Positions 53,463-62,926 of a stretch of 64,000 nucleotides of DNA are shown piece by piece. Made by a program: the position numbers and the translations under genes. Each line of letters starts with the position of its first letter. The stretch's first letter is position 1. This DNA is from Parvibaculum sp. Its GTDB lineage: Bacteria > Pseudomonadota > Alphaproteobacteria > Parvibaculales > Parvibaculaceae. The stretch is taken from the NCBI GenBank assembly GCA_030649335.1, contig JAUSLL010000018.1:79849-143848 (forward strand), read 5' to 3'. The notes under the pieces were generated by a model that did no database searches, was not told the DNA's origin, and worked only from the letters and a program-made list of their open reading frames with translations.

Positions 53463-55877
53463 GTGAAAGAGCGCAAGCCGTCGAAGAAGACACCGGCCAA
53501 AGCGGATGCCCCGCGTAAGCGGGACCGCGAGCAAGGTCTACCGACGCGCGAGCAGATTCTGGAATTTGTCTCCTCGGCAACGACCGCCATCGGAAAACGC
53601 GAAATCGCTCGCGCCTTCAACGTGAAAGGCGCTGACCGCATTCCGTTGAAACAGATGCTGAAGGCCATGGCCGAAGACGGCCAGTTGGAAAAGCGCGAAA
53701 ACAAGAAGCTCAACCGCGCTGGCGATCTGCCTCCGGTGACAATGCTTGAAATCACTCACCGCGATACAGACGGTGAACTTGTCGCCCGTCCTGTCGATTG
53801 GACCGGCAAGGACGCCCCGCCCCCGATTGTGATATCGCCCGACCTCAAGAAAGCGCGTTCTGCCAAAACGGGAGATGAAGCTCCGGCCGGTGTCGGCGAC
53901 CGTGTGCTTGCGCGCCTTTCCAAAGTGGAAGACGGCGAAGACTCATATGTTTACGAAGCTCGCATCATCCGCCGCGTCGGCAAAGGCGCCGAACAAGTTC
54001 TCGGCCTTTTTCGTTCCGCTTCGGAAGGTGGCCGCATTGTACCCGTGGACAAGCGCGTACGCGACGAATACGAAGTCGCGCGCGACGACACGAACGACGC
54101 CAATGACGGCGACCTTGTGCTTGCCGAAGCCCTGCCCGGCAAACGCTATGGCCTCGCCCGCGCACGCATCAAAGAGACATTCGGCAAATCAAGCGATCCG
54201 AAATCTATCAGCCTGATCGCCATTCACAGTCACGGCATTCCTGACCAATTTCCCGACAGCGTCATCGCGGCGGCTGAAGCCTCCGTTGCGCAAGGCATCG
54301 AAGGCCGGACTGATCTGCGCGACATTCCACTTGTCACCATTGATCCGGCGGACGCGCGCGACCACGACGACGCTGTCTGGGCAACACCCGACACGGATCC
54401 CGCCAACGAAGGCGGCCAAATTGTCATTGTCGCCATTGCCGACGTGGCAGCCTATGTGTTGCCCGCCTCGCCAATGGACCGCGAAGCGCGCAAACGCGGC
54501 AACTCAACTTACTTTCCCGACCGTGTTGTGCCGATGCTGCCCGAGCGCATCTCGACAGACCTTTGCTCGCTGAAAGAAAAAGTGGACCGCGCCTGCCTCG
54601 CGGTACGCATGACCTTCGACAAACACGGCAATAAAAAGTCACATGAATTCATTCGCGGCCTGATGCGATCCGCCGCCCGCCTCACCTATCGCCAGATGCA
54701 GGAGGCAATCGACGGTGCACCTGATGACGCCACAGGTCCGTTGTTGAAACCCGTGCTGCAACCGCTTTGGGGTGCCTATCAGACACTCTGCATCGGACGC
54801 GCAAAGCGCGGGCCGCTCGACCTTGATCTGCCGGAATATAAAGCGGAGATTGATCCGACCGGTCGCATCGCCGCTGTGCATATCGCTGCCAAATATGAAT
54901 CGATGAAGCTCATCGAAGAGTTCATGATTCAGGCAAACGTCTGCGCCGCCGAAACCCTTCAACAAAAAAGTCGCAAACTCGTCTTCCGCATCCACGACCA
55001 GCCATCGCGCGAAAAGCTGATCGCTCTGTCGGAATTTTTGCAGACGCTAGATATTTCCTTTCCCAAAGGTCAGGTCTCCAAACCCGAAGCTTTCAACAAA
55101 ATTTTGCATGATGTGAAAGATCGCGAATATGACCAGATGGTTTCGACCATTGTTCTGCGTTCGCAATCGCAAGCCGTTTATTCACCGGACAATATCGGTC
55201 ACTTCGGCTTGAACCTCCGGCATTATGCGCATTTCACGTCACCCATCCGTCGCTATGCCGACCTGATCGTGCATCGTGCCCTCGTTTCGGTCATTTCCAA
55301 CGATAAAGCGAGTGATGGCCAGTCGACGGAAGAAATTGGTGCGATGGAAGAAATCGCCGAACATATTTCGACAACTGAACGCCGCTCAATGCTGGCGGAA
55401 CGCGACAGCAACGACCGTTTCATTGCGGCATTTCTGGAAAGCCGCATCGGCGCGGAGTTCCCCGGACGCATTTCCGGTGTCACGCGCTTTGGTCTGTTTA
55501 TCAAACTCGAAGAAACGGGTGCAGACGGGCTGGTGCCTATTGCCAATCTCGGTACGGAATTTTTCCACCACGATGAAGGCGCTCACGCTTTGATCGGCGA
55601 ACGCTCCGGTCTCACTTTCCGCCTCGGTGAGCAAGTGAAGGTACGATTGGAAGAAGCGGTCCCCGTGACCGGTGGTTTGCGATTTGAAATGGTCGAAGGC
55701 GGGCGCGAAGGCACTCCCGCTGGCCGCAGAGGATCAGGCAGACCCTCCAGCCGAAACGGCAAATCCACGCCGCATCGTGGTGGCGGCAAGCCAGTGCGCG
55801 ACAAACCCGCAAGCCGTGGCCCCACCCAGCCGCGGAAAAAGGGCAAGGCGAAGCCCGGTCGCTCTCCCAAAAGCTGA
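53463..55877 (+). CDS. rnr: ribonuclease R
   Basis: This 804-residue 3'-5' exonuclease degrades structured RNA. It has an N-terminal helix-turn-helix, cold-shock domains, the RNB catalytic core with DARDHDDAVWA and a final S1 domain (GVTRFGLFIKLEETGADGLV), then a basic, Gly/Arg-rich tail (RRGSGRPSSRNGKSTPHR). The nuclease loop RKRGNSTYFPDRVVPMLPE is present. GTG start. It is transcribed with topA. Confidence 0.95.
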   Translation: MKERKPSKKTPAKADAPRKRDREQGLPTREQILEFVSSATTAIGKREIARAFNVKGADRIPLKQMLKAMAEDGQLEKRENKKLNRAGDLPPVTMLEITHRDTDGELVARPVDWTGKDAPPPIVISPDLKKARSAKTGDEAPAGVGDRVLARLSKVEDGEDSYVYEARIIRRVGKGAEQVLGLFRSASEGGRIVPVDKRVRDEYEVARDDTNDANDGDLVLAEALPGKRYGLARARIKETFGKSSDPKSISLIAIHSHGIPDQFPDSVIAAAEASVAQGIEGRTDLRDIPLVTIDPADARDHDDAVWATPDTDPANEGGQIVIVAIADVAAYVLPASPMDREARKRGNSTYFPDRVVPMLPERISTDLCSLKEKVDRACLAVRMTFDKHGNKKSHEFIRGLMRSAARLTYRQMQEAIDGAPDDATGPLLKPVLQPLWGAYQTLCIGRAKRGPLDLDLPEYKAEIDPTGRIAAVHIAAKYESMKLIEEFMIQANVCAAETLQQKSRKLVFRIHDQPSREKLIALSEFLQTLDISFPKGQVSKPEAFNKILHDVKDREYDQMVSTIVLRSQSQAVYSPDNIGHFGLNLRHYAHFTSPIRRYADLIVHRALVSVISNDKASDGQSTEEIGAMEEIAEHISTTERRSMLAERDSNDRFIAAFLESRIGAEFPGRISGVTRFGLFIKLEETGADGLVPIANLGTEFFHHDEGAHALIGERSGLTFRLGEQVKVRLEEAVPVTGGLRFEMVEGGREGTPAGRRGSGRPSSRNGKSTPHRGGGKPVRDKPASRGPTQPRKKGKAKPGRSPKS

Positions 55878-55980
55878 CCCTGCGGTGCGACAAGTCCGTC
55901 GCGCGGCAACCTGCCACATTCTTTCGATAGCCAAAGAAGTCCCAAATGCGCTGGCACACAAATCGGTTGGCCAAGCGAGC

Positions 55981-56406
55981 ATGAGCGACATTTTGAATAT
56001 CGAAGCGACACATCATTTCAAACCGGAGACTCTCGATACACGCTCGAAATGGCAGTCGATCCGTCGTGGCCTGATGATGCGTTGTCCGGCCTGCGGTGAA
56101 GGCCGCTTGTTCGGCAAATATCTCAAAGTGGTGAATGCTTGCGACCATTGCGGCGAAGAAATGTTTCATCACGAAGCCGATGATGCGCCGCCCTATTTCA
56201 CGATTCTGCTGGTTGGCCATATCGTCGTGCCCCCGATGCTCGCCATCGAGATGGCATATTTGCCGCCGATCTGGTTTCATCTGACCATCTGGCCCGCATT
56301 GATCGTCGGGCTCTCCCTTGCCGTGTTGCCGCGCATCAAAGGTGCGGTTGTTGGCTTGCAGTGGGCCGCACGTATGCATGGATTCGGCGACCAAAACGCC
56401 GACTGA
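55981..56406 (+). CDS. DUF983 family membrane protein
   Basis: This 141-residue protein starts at MSDILNIEATHHF and has two CxxC pairs, RGLMMRCPACGEGRLFGKYL and NACDHCGEEMFHHEADDAPP, then two membrane segments. The role of DUF983 proteins is unknown; the cysteines suggest metal or redox. It follows rnr at about 100 bases. Confidence 0.9.
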   Translation: MSDILNIEATHHFKPETLDTRSKWQSIRRGLMMRCPACGEGRLFGKYLKVVNACDHCGEEMFHHEADDAPPYFTILLVGHIVVPPMLAIEMAYLPPIWFHLTIWPALIVGLSLAVLPRIKGAVVGLQWAARMHGFGDQNAD

Positions 56407-56508
56407 ACCACCCCGGCTTTCTTCATCTGAATACCCGCGTCTGGACACCGACGCGGCGCACGGGCATCCTGCCTTCATAAGAAAATTGAAGATCCGGGAT
56501 GAAATCAC

Positions 56509-57285
56509 ATGACAGTAGCCAACGGCACATCAATCGCAGCCTTTGATACGAAACAATCACGCGAGCAAGAGTTCCGCGAAGCCTCTGTGGGACGCGCCGT
56601 GCGCCCCCGTGATGCGGCAACGCTCATCCTCGTGCGCAATGATGGGGCAAGCCCGCAAGTGCTGATGGGCCAGCGCCACGCCAACCATAAATTTATGCCC
56701 AACAAATTTGTCTTTCCAGGCGGGCGTGTCGATCCGGCAGACAGCCGCGTACGCCCCGCTGAAGATTTGCGCGATGACGTCGCACGCCTGCTAATGGATC
56801 GAATGCGTGGCACACCGACAATCGGTCGTGCCCGTGCACTCGCCATGGCCGCCATCCGCGAGACATTCGAAGAAACGGGATTGGCCGTGGGTCGCGTCAT
56901 CGATGCACCACAGCGCAGTAAGCATAAAGACTGGGGTGCTTATTTTGATCTCGGCGTGTCGCCTGCGCTCGGCGCGCTTGATTTTGTTGCCCGCGCCATC
57001 ACTCCGCCCTATCGCACCCGCCGGTTTGATACGCGTTTCTTCATCGCCGATGCCACGCAGATTCACGGCGATCCGTCGGAAGTCAAGGGTTCAGGTGAAT
57101 TGCAGGGCCTGCACTGGATCACCACTCAGGACGCCCAGGGACTCGATTTGCCCAACATCACGCGCACCATTTTGGCAGAGATAGATGATCGTCTGAGGTT
57201 GAATTCAGTTGCGCAACGCGCGAGGCCCGTGCCCTTCATCCACTTTCGCAAAAATCAGGCGATCCGCGACAGCCTGAGCGTTTGA
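56509..57285 (+). CDS. NUDIX hydrolase
   Basis: This 258-residue protein has the NUDIX motif FVFPGGRVDP.. (with an extended spacer) and RETFEETGL, the residues that bind the metal and activate water. It lies head-to-tail with a paralogue; both share RPRDAATLI or RPRDAASLV, VLMGQRHA or VLMGRRHA and FVFPGG. The substrate is unknown. The following gene overlaps by 4 bases. Confidence 0.9.
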   Translation: MTVANGTSIAAFDTKQSREQEFREASVGRAVRPRDAATLILVRNDGASPQVLMGQRHANHKFMPNKFVFPGGRVDPADSRVRPAEDLRDDVARLLMDRMRGTPTIGRARALAMAAIRETFEETGLAVGRVIDAPQRSKHKDWGAYFDLGVSPALGALDFVARAITPPYRTRRFDTRFFIADATQIHGDPSEVKGSGELQGLHWITTQDAQGLDLPNITRTILAEIDDRLRLNSVAQRARPVPFIHFRKNQAIRDSLSV

Positions 57286-57962
57286 TGACTCAGATGAGCG
57301 ATACACCGGCCAGGACCGTGCGGCCGCGCGATGCCGCGAGCCTCGTCATTGTCGATACGAGTGGTGCTGAACCGCGCGTACTGATGGGCCGACGCCACGC
57401 GAAGATGAAATTTATCCCGGATGCCTTTGTCTTTCCCGGTGGCAAACTTGACCCCGACGACATGCACGCGCTACCGGCAACACAACTGCGCGATGCAGCG
57501 CATTTTGGCTCGCCCGCCAAGGCACGCGGCCTTGCTATGGCCGCCGTGCGCGAGACATTCGAGGAAACAGGACTCATCCTGGCGAGGCCCGGTGATGTGG
57601 GCGCGTTGAGCGGTAAAGGTTGGGAGGATTTTCGTCGTGACGGGATTGCGCCGAATCTCGCAGTCATGAGCGGTCTTGCGCGCGCCATCACACCACGCCA
57701 AAGCCCGATCCGTTTTCACGCCCGCTTCTTTGCAACAACAGCAGACAATCTCAGCGGCACGCTGAAAGGCAGCGGCGAATTGGAAGACCTCGACTGGTAT
57801 CCGATTTCAGCGGCGCTGAAACTGCCGGTGATCGACGTCACTGAATTTGTGCTGACGGAAGTGCGCGCTATCCACGCCGATGGGGTGACGCGCGCCGGCG
57901 CACCGCTCTATAGCTATCGCAACAACAAGCCCGTCGTCCGTAGTCAGGTGAATACGCGATGA
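57282..57962 (+). CDS. NUDIX hydrolase, paralogue
   Basis: This 226-residue protein is the second of two adjacent NUDIX genes (FVFPGGKLDPDD, AAVRETFEETGLILA). It lacks the longer insert of its neighbour. Its start overlaps the preceding stop and its stop overlaps the MFS start (ATGA), so three genes are translationally coupled. Substrate not predictable; nucleoside diphosphate derivatives are typical. Confidence 0.9.
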   Translation: MMTQMSDTPARTVRPRDAASLVIVDTSGAEPRVLMGRRHAKMKFIPDAFVFPGGKLDPDDMHALPATQLRDAAHFGSPAKARGLAMAAVRETFEETGLILARPGDVGALSGKGWEDFRRDGIAPNLAVMSGLARAITPRQSPIRFHARFFATTADNLSGTLKGSGELEDLDWYPISAALKLPVIDVTEFVLTEVRAIHADGVTRAGAPLYSYRNNKPVVRSQVNTR

Positions 57963-59131
57963 ACGAGCATGCCATTTCGGTCAGTGATAGGCGTCGCGGC
58001 ATTGTGAGTGCCATTGCAAGCCTCACAGCAGTCGCCATGGGCCTCGGCGCTTCGCTGCCGCTACTGGCGTTGGAACTCGACCGGCAAGGCGTGTCGCCCT
58101 TCCTCAACGGACTGAGCGCCACTTCGGCGGCCGTCGGCGGATTGTTGGTCACTCCCTTTCTGCCAAAGCTCATTCAGTTGCTTGGCACGCGGCGTTTGCT
58201 GCTGACGGCCTTGTGGCTATCGATCGGCTGCCTGATGGCCTGCTACGCGCTGCCCAATGTTTGGATGTGGTTCCCGATCCGCTTCATGAACGGCGCAGCG
58301 CTGGTCATTCTGTTCGTGCTCAGCGAGACGCTTATCAACCAACTCGCTGAAGAAGCAACACGCGGTCGCCTGATCGGGCTATATGCGACGGTGCTCTCCA
58401 TCGGCTTTGCCATTGGCCCTGCCATATTGGTCAGCGTCGGTGGCGTCGGGCTCACGCCCTATCTCATCATTGCGGTGCTCATGGCGCTCGCCAGTATTCC
58501 GATCTGGCTTGCCGGTCCGGCCATGTCGCATTTTTCGTCCCATGACGGGCCACGCCACAGCGTGCTCGCCTTCATCCGCATTGTGCCAACCGTCACCTTC
58601 GCCGCTTTCACCTTTGGGGCGTTGGAGCAGGGCACCCTCACATTGATGCCCATCTACGGCATTCGCGTGGGCTTGAGCGAACAGACAGCGGCACTGGTGC
58701 TGTCAGCTTTCGCGGCAGGCAACATTGTCAGTCAGATTCCACTCGGCTTCCTCGCCGACCGTTTCGACCGTCGCCTGTTGCTCATCATCTGCGCCCTCGT
58801 CGGCGCGGTGGCCATTGCCATGCTACCACTGGTACAGGGCACGATTTTGGTCATGCCGGTGATCTTCATATTCGGCGGAGTGACCAGCGGCCTCTATACG
58901 GTCGGCCTGACGCTTCTCGGCCAACGGATCAAAGGATCAGACCTTGCTGCTGCCAATGCCGCCTTCGTCATGATGTATAATTTCGGCGGTCTGGCAGGCC
59001 CTGCCATTGGCGGCGTCGCCATGCAGTTGATCCCGCCCCACGGGTTGCCTCTGGCTTTTTCTGTGATGACACTGTCTTTTGCAGGCGTCGCCGGATGGCG
59101 CTATTTCATGCTCAAAAATGCGGCCAAATAG
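57959..59131 (+). CDS. MFS transporter
   Basis: This 390-residue protein has about twelve hydrophobic helices and an MFS signature (GFLADRFDRRLLLIICALVG). FMNGAALVILFVLSETLINQ and GRLIGLYATVLSIGFAIGPA match the YcaD-like subgroup. The substrate is unknown, but translational coupling to two NUDIX genes suggests a linked function, perhaps export or uptake of their product. Confidence 0.88.
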   Translation: MNEHAISVSDRRRGIVSAIASLTAVAMGLGASLPLLALELDRQGVSPFLNGLSATSAAVGGLLVTPFLPKLIQLLGTRRLLLTALWLSIGCLMACYALPNVWMWFPIRFMNGAALVILFVLSETLINQLAEEATRGRLIGLYATVLSIGFAIGPAILVSVGGVGLTPYLIIAVLMALASIPIWLAGPAMSHFSSHDGPRHSVLAFIRIVPTVTFAAFTFGALEQGTLTLMPIYGIRVGLSEQTAALVLSAFAAGNIVSQIPLGFLADRFDRRLLLIICALVGAVAIAMLPLVQGTILVMPVIFIFGGVTSGLYTVGLTLLGQRIKGSDLAAANAAFVMMYNFGGLAGPAIGGVAMQLIPPHGLPLAFSVMTLSFAGVAGWRYFMLKNAAK

Positions 59132-59271
59132 CCCTATTTCCTGTCAAATCGAGGCTGTGCTTGACTTAGCCGGTGGCCTGAGTAGTCTGCGCCCAAATTG
59201 CCCCTTGGAGGGGTTCAACAGATTCTAAGCGCGCACGCCACGCTGCCCGCTCAACCTGAGGATTTCGCAAC

Positions 59272-59439
59272 ATGGCGAAGCCAGCATCGATCAAGATCAA
59301 ACTCGAAAGCTCCGCGGGCACGGGCTATTTCTACGTGACCAAAAAGAACTCGCGCACGATGACTGAAAAATTCGTCATCAAAAAATACGACCCCGTTGCG
59401 CGCAAGCACGTCGAATTCAAAGAAACAAAGATCAAATAA
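59272..59439 (+). CDS. rpmG: 50S ribosomal protein L33
   Basis: This 55-residue protein begins [20 protein letters not shown] and has [19 protein letters not shown], the alphaproteobacterial L33 type without the Cys pairs of the zinc form. A GAGG site lies upstream and a terminator follows. It is monocistronic. Confidence 0.97.
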   Translation: MAKPASIKIKLESSAGTGYFYVTKKNSRTMTEKFVIKKYDPVARKHVEFKETKIK

Positions 59440-59466
59440 GCCTGCGCTCAATGCAGCTTTATGCAA

Positions 59467-59495
59467 AAGGCCGGTCCATCAGGACCGGCCTTTTT
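59467..59495 (+). terminator. rpmG rho-independent terminator
   Basis: AAGGCCGGTCC-ATCA-GGACCGGCCTT followed by TTT ends the rpmG transcript 28 bases after its stop. Confidence 0.92.
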
Positions 59496-59523
59496 GCTTA
59501 GGTGCATGGCAGAGAAAAAGGGT

Positions 59524-59584
59524 GGTCGGTCGGACTCATTGGCTTTTCAGAGGAGGCCACTCCACCACCACGTTCCGACCGACC
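59524..59584. ncRNA. possible structured RNA between rpmG and pleD
   Basis: Arms GGTCGGTCGGA (59524-59534) and TCCGACCGACC (59574-59584) pair perfectly over a 39-base loop that contains a smaller GGCTTTTCAGAGGAGGCC-like hairpin. No reading frame here looks real. Whether it is transcribed is not shown. Confidence 0.35.
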
Positions 59585-59774
59585 GTGCCTCACGGACCCA
59601 GGAGATGCGGCGGACCTGAGCACCCCGCGAGGACACACATCGCTGCCTCAAACCTGTATCCGTTCACCCCCCAGCAAAGGGAAACAGGCGTGACAGCGAA
59701 ACTTGGAACGTAATTCCTAGCATTACGACTGTCCCAAATAAAGTCACATCATAGATACACCCCATAAAGGTTTG

Positions 59775-59800
59775 ATTAACCATGAATTTTTATGGTTAAT
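59775..59800. promoter_or_regulatory. inverted pair of TTAACCAT half-sites
   Basis: ATTAACCAT-GAATTTTT-ATGGTTAAT is a perfect dyad. TTAACCAT is a known CtrA half-site in Caulobacter. It lies between two converging genes, where no promoter is expected. The 59496-59894 gap otherwise has a hairpin GAGATGTT-TTG-AACATCTC (59869-59887) just after the pleD stop. Confidence 0.45.
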
Positions 59801-59894
59801 GGACACAACTAAAGCGCGATTTCACATAAAGATGAAATAGCGTTTATCTATAAAATTCAATGAATTGAGAGATGTTTTGAACATCTCATGCGAG

Positions 59895-61265
59895 TTAAGC
59901 CGCTTCTGCGACCACCCGGTTGCGGCCGTCGCGTTTGGCGCGGTAGAGCGCCGCGTCGGCGCGCTCGAGCACCTTCTCACCGGTATCACCAGCCGCCTCG
60001 ACCACACCAATACCGATGCTGACCGTCACGTTAAGTTCGAGCGTGTCCTCGACCTTGAAGGGGATTTCACCGATGCGCTGGCGCAAACGTTCGGCGACCA
60101 TCATCGCGTAGGACAGATCCGTATCGGGCATGACGACAACAAACTCTTCGCCACCCATCCGGCAAGCGAGATCCACACCGCGCACGTTCTGGGAGATGCG
60201 CTGCGCAAATTCCTTGAGCACCGTGTCACCGGCCGCATGTCCGTGCGTGTCATTGACCGATTTGAAAAAATCGATGTCGAAAATCAAAATCGAAACCGGC
60301 TTGTGGTTTTGAAGTCCGTCCTGAACCATGGCCGCCAGATGGCTTTCCATATAGCGACGGTTATAGAGACCGGTCAGACTATCTGTAATGGCGAGCTCAA
60401 GTCCCTGCTGGAACTTGTCGCGCAGATAATCCTGAAAGCGTTTGCGGCGAAGCTGGGTCCGGCAACGGGCGACAAGCTCGTTGCGATCCACAGGACGCAC
60501 AAGGTAGTCGTTCACACCCATGTCGAGCGCGCGGACAAGACGCGGCGTGTCGCCCTCCTCCACAATCGCGAGCAAGGGCGTCTGGCGTGTCGACTCGAGC
60601 GAGCGCAGCTGAGAGCAAAGTCGCAGACCATCGTAGTCGGAGAGTGTCAGACTGACGATCAGCAAGTCATAATCACCGATGGCTGCAAGCTGCGCCATTT
60701 CATCCGGCGTTTCGGCGACTGTCACCGTATGCTCGATCGAAAGCGCTTCGCACATACGCTTCAGCGATGTCGGACGATCATCAATAATCAAAGCGCGGCC
60801 AGGTTCGGTCATCAGCATCCGCTCGGTGCTGGTGCCCACAAGCGCGCCGATACGCTGACCGGTCGCTTCACGCATACGCAATTCGTCCGTGACCATTTTC
60901 AGGCGCACAAGACTTTTAACACGGGCGAACAAGGCCAGATCATTGACAGGTTTTGTCAGAAAATCGTCGGCGCCGGCTTCCAGGCCCTGAACACGGTCCT
61001 TTGATTGATCAAGCGCAGTTACCATGACGATTGGAATATGTTCGGTCGCGGGCGCAGCCTTCAGTCGGCGGCAGACCTCGAACCCGTCCATACCGGGCAT
61101 CATCACATCAAGCAGGATGATGTCGGGCAATTCGCGGGTGGCGATTTCAATGGCTTCCGGCCCGGATGCCGCCTTGAGCACACCAAAATATTCGGCGGTC
61201 AACTTGGCGTCCAACAGCTTCAGATTAGCCGGAACGTCATCGACTATAAGTACGCGTGCCGTCAC
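59895..61265 (-). CDS. pleD: PleD diguanylate cyclase response regulator
   Basis: This 456-residue REC-REC-GGDEF protein makes cyclic di-GMP at the pole during cell differentiation. Receiver 1 has Asp53 (LLDVMMPGMDG). Receiver 2 is degenerate: Ser205 stands in place of the acceptor Asp, as for the adaptor receiver of Caulobacter PleD. The cyclase site is GGEEF (371-375) with the inhibitory I-site RGVD (362-365). It follows divK by 12 bases in the same operon. Confidence 0.96.
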   Translation of the reverse strand: MTARVLIVDDVPANLKLLDAKLTAEYFGVLKAASGPEAIEIATRELPDIILLDVMMPGMDGFEVCRRLKAAPATEHIPIVMVTALDQSKDRVQGLEAGADDFLTKPVNDLALFARVKSLVRLKMVTDELRMREATGQRIGALVGTSTERMLMTEPGRALIIDDRPTSLKRMCEALSIEHTVTVAETPDEMAQLAAIGDYDLLIVSLTLSDYDGLRLCSQLRSLESTRQTPLLAIVEEGDTPRLVRALDMGVNDYLVRPVDRNELVARCRTQLRRKRFQDYLRDKFQQGLELAITDSLTGLYNRRYMESHLAAMVQDGLQNHKPVSILIFDIDFFKSVNDTHGHAAGDTVLKEFAQRISQNVRGVDLACRMGGEEFVVVMPDTDLSYAMMVAERLRQRIGEIPFKVEDTLELNVTVSIGIGVVEAAGDTGEKVLERADAALYRAKRDGRNRVVAEAA

Positions 61266-61277
61266 TGGTGTATCCTC

Positions 61278-61643
61278 TCAGCGAAGAAAGCGCTGAACGG
61301 TCTCAAGGAATTGCGTTACCGAAATGGGCTTGGAGATATATGCCTCGCAGCCCCCTTCACGAATTTTCTCTTCGTCGCCCTTCATCGCAAATGCGGTGAC
61401 GGCGACAACGGGGATCGAACGCAGGCTGTCGTCTTCCTTGATCCATTTTGTGACTTCAAGACCGGACACTTCCGGTAGCTGAATGTCCATGAGGATCAGG
61501 TCAGGACGATTTTTGCGAGCAATCTCAAGCGCCTCGATGCCATCGCGCGTTTGCAACGTTTCGTATCCATGAGCGTCCAAAAGATCATGGAAAAGCTTCA
61601 TATTGAGCTCGTTATCTTCGACGATCAGCACTTTTTTGGTCAT
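61278..61643 (-). CDS. divK: DivK single-domain response regulator
   Basis: This 121-residue receiver has Asp53 ([13 protein letters not shown]), the conserved Thr/Ala ([12 protein letters not shown]) and Lys (YISKPI). The N-terminus [20 protein letters not shown] matches DivK, which controls CtrA through DivL and CckA. The ATG at 61643 has GGAG 10 bases upstream; other ATGs at 61652 and 61667 are badly spaced. It is first in divK-pleD. Confidence 0.95.
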   Translation of the reverse strand: MTKKVLIVEDNELNMKLFHDLLDAHGYETLQTRDGIEALEIARKNRPDLILMDIQLPEVSGLEVTKWIKEDDSLRSIPVVAVTAFAMKGDEEKIREGGCEAYISKPISVTQFLETVQRFLR

Positions 61644-61762
61644 CGCATCCATGCTCCAGAACTCCACTTGTTGCCGAGTCCGTCCGGCGCGCTATTAAGA
61701 CTGCTAAGATCGGGCAAAAGGATGATTCCCAAGCCCGTTGCGCCTATATCACTCCAATATCG

Positions 61763-61777
61763 TTAACTAAGTCTTTA
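61763..61777 (-). promoter_or_regulatory. CtrA-like box upstream of divK
   Basis: The plus strand reads TTAA-CTAAGTC-TTTA, one mismatch from the CtrA consensus TTAA-N7-TTAA, 120 bases before the divK start. CtrA regulates divK in Caulobacter, so the site makes sense. Confidence 0.45.
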
Positions 61778-61914
61778 TTCCGCCCGCCCGACCGGTCCTA
61801 TTCTGCGCAAAACCGGCCTATGCTTAATGGGATATGTGGAAATTGACCTTTTTGCGGCCCGCACACCGGAATTGGCCTGCTAAGAATGCCAAAAAGAAGT
61901 GACCAACACATAAA

Positions 61915-62208
61915 ATGTCAGGCCCGTTGATGAAACCAGATCAGGCTGAACTGATCGCCATTCAGGCTCTCGGGCACATCGCTGCCGAAGAAGACTTACT
62001 TTTCGCCTTTTTCGACATGACGGGCCTTTCGCCGGACGATCTACGTGCGCGGGCGAGCGAACCGGAAATTCTGGGCGGCGTGCTCGATTTCATCCTTATG
62101 GATGATCAGCGCCTGCTCGCCTTTTGCGAAACAGCACAAATACGCCCGGAACTGCCCGGGATCGCCCGCAAGATTCTGCCCGGCGGTGAAGAGGTACACT
62201 GGACATGA
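61915..62208 (+). CDS. DUF3572 family protein
   Basis: This 97-residue helical protein matches the alphaproteobacterial DUF3572 pattern (AELIAIQALGHIAAEEDLLF, FFDMTGLSPDDLRARA, LGGVLDFILMDD). The function is unknown. It overlaps the HAD gene start by 4 bases and diverges from divK, a common arrangement in related genomes. Confidence 0.88.
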   Translation: MSGPLMKPDQAELIAIQALGHIAAEEDLLFAFFDMTGLSPDDLRARASEPEILGGVLDFILMDDQRLLAFCETAQIRPELPGIARKILPGGEEVHWT

Positions 62209-62921
62209 ATACGACGACGCCACCGACCGCCGCCAATTTCTTCAATCAGGACCCGCTCGCGCTCGACCCCGATGTCGTGCCGCAGATCGAAGCCTTGAGC
62301 CTCGTGCGTGGTCGCCCGCTGATCGTGACCGATTGCGACGAAGTGCTGATGCAATTTCTGGTCGGATTGGAAACCTATATCGAAACGCAAGGCCTGTGGC
62401 TCGACCTGAAGAGCTATGCACTGACCGGCAACATCAAACGGCGCGACACCAACGAGCCGCTCGCACCTGCCGACATGCCGGCGCTGATGCAAAACTTCTT
62501 TGCCGCCTCGACCGGATCGCTTCTGCCAGTCGCGGGTGCGGCCGACGCCCTGAAATCGCTTTCAGTCCGAGCCCAAATCGTCGTGCTCACTAATATACCA
62601 GTCATCGAAAAAGACGCCCGCACGCGCAATCTCGCCGACACGAACATGCCCTACCCTGTTGTTGCGAACAAAGGCCTAAAGGGCGGTGCCGTCAAAATGC
62701 TCGCCGATATGGTCGATGCACCGACTTTCTTTCTCGACGATATTCCACACAACATCGCCTCTGTCGCCAAGGCTCATGACGCCTGTCACCGGTTGCACTT
62801 CATTGCCGACAAGCGCCTCGCCAAATTAATGGGGCAAGCACCCGACAGCCATTTTCACACGAGCGAATGGCATGAAGCCCACGCCTATATTTCCGAACGC
62901 CTCGACGCGTCGGGCTTCTGA
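62205..62921 (+). CDS. HAD-superfamily hydrolase
   Basis: This 238-residue protein has motif I as IVTDCDEVLMQF (Asp nucleophile plus Asp), motif II in VVLTNIP, a Lys in VANKGLKGGAVK and acidic motif IV FFLDDIPHN. Substrate unknown. ATGA overlap with the DUF3572 gene indicates coupled translation. Confidence 0.87.
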   Translation: MNTTTPPTAANFFNQDPLALDPDVVPQIEALSLVRGRPLIVTDCDEVLMQFLVGLETYIETQGLWLDLKSYALTGNIKRRDTNEPLAPADMPALMQNFFAASTGSLLPVAGAADALKSLSVRAQIVVLTNIPVIEKDARTRNLADTNMPYPVVANKGLKGGAVKMLADMVDAPTFFLDDIPHNIASVAKAHDACHRLHFIADKRLAKLMGQAPDSHFHTSEWHEAHAYISERLDASGF

Positions 62922-62926
62922 ATAAA

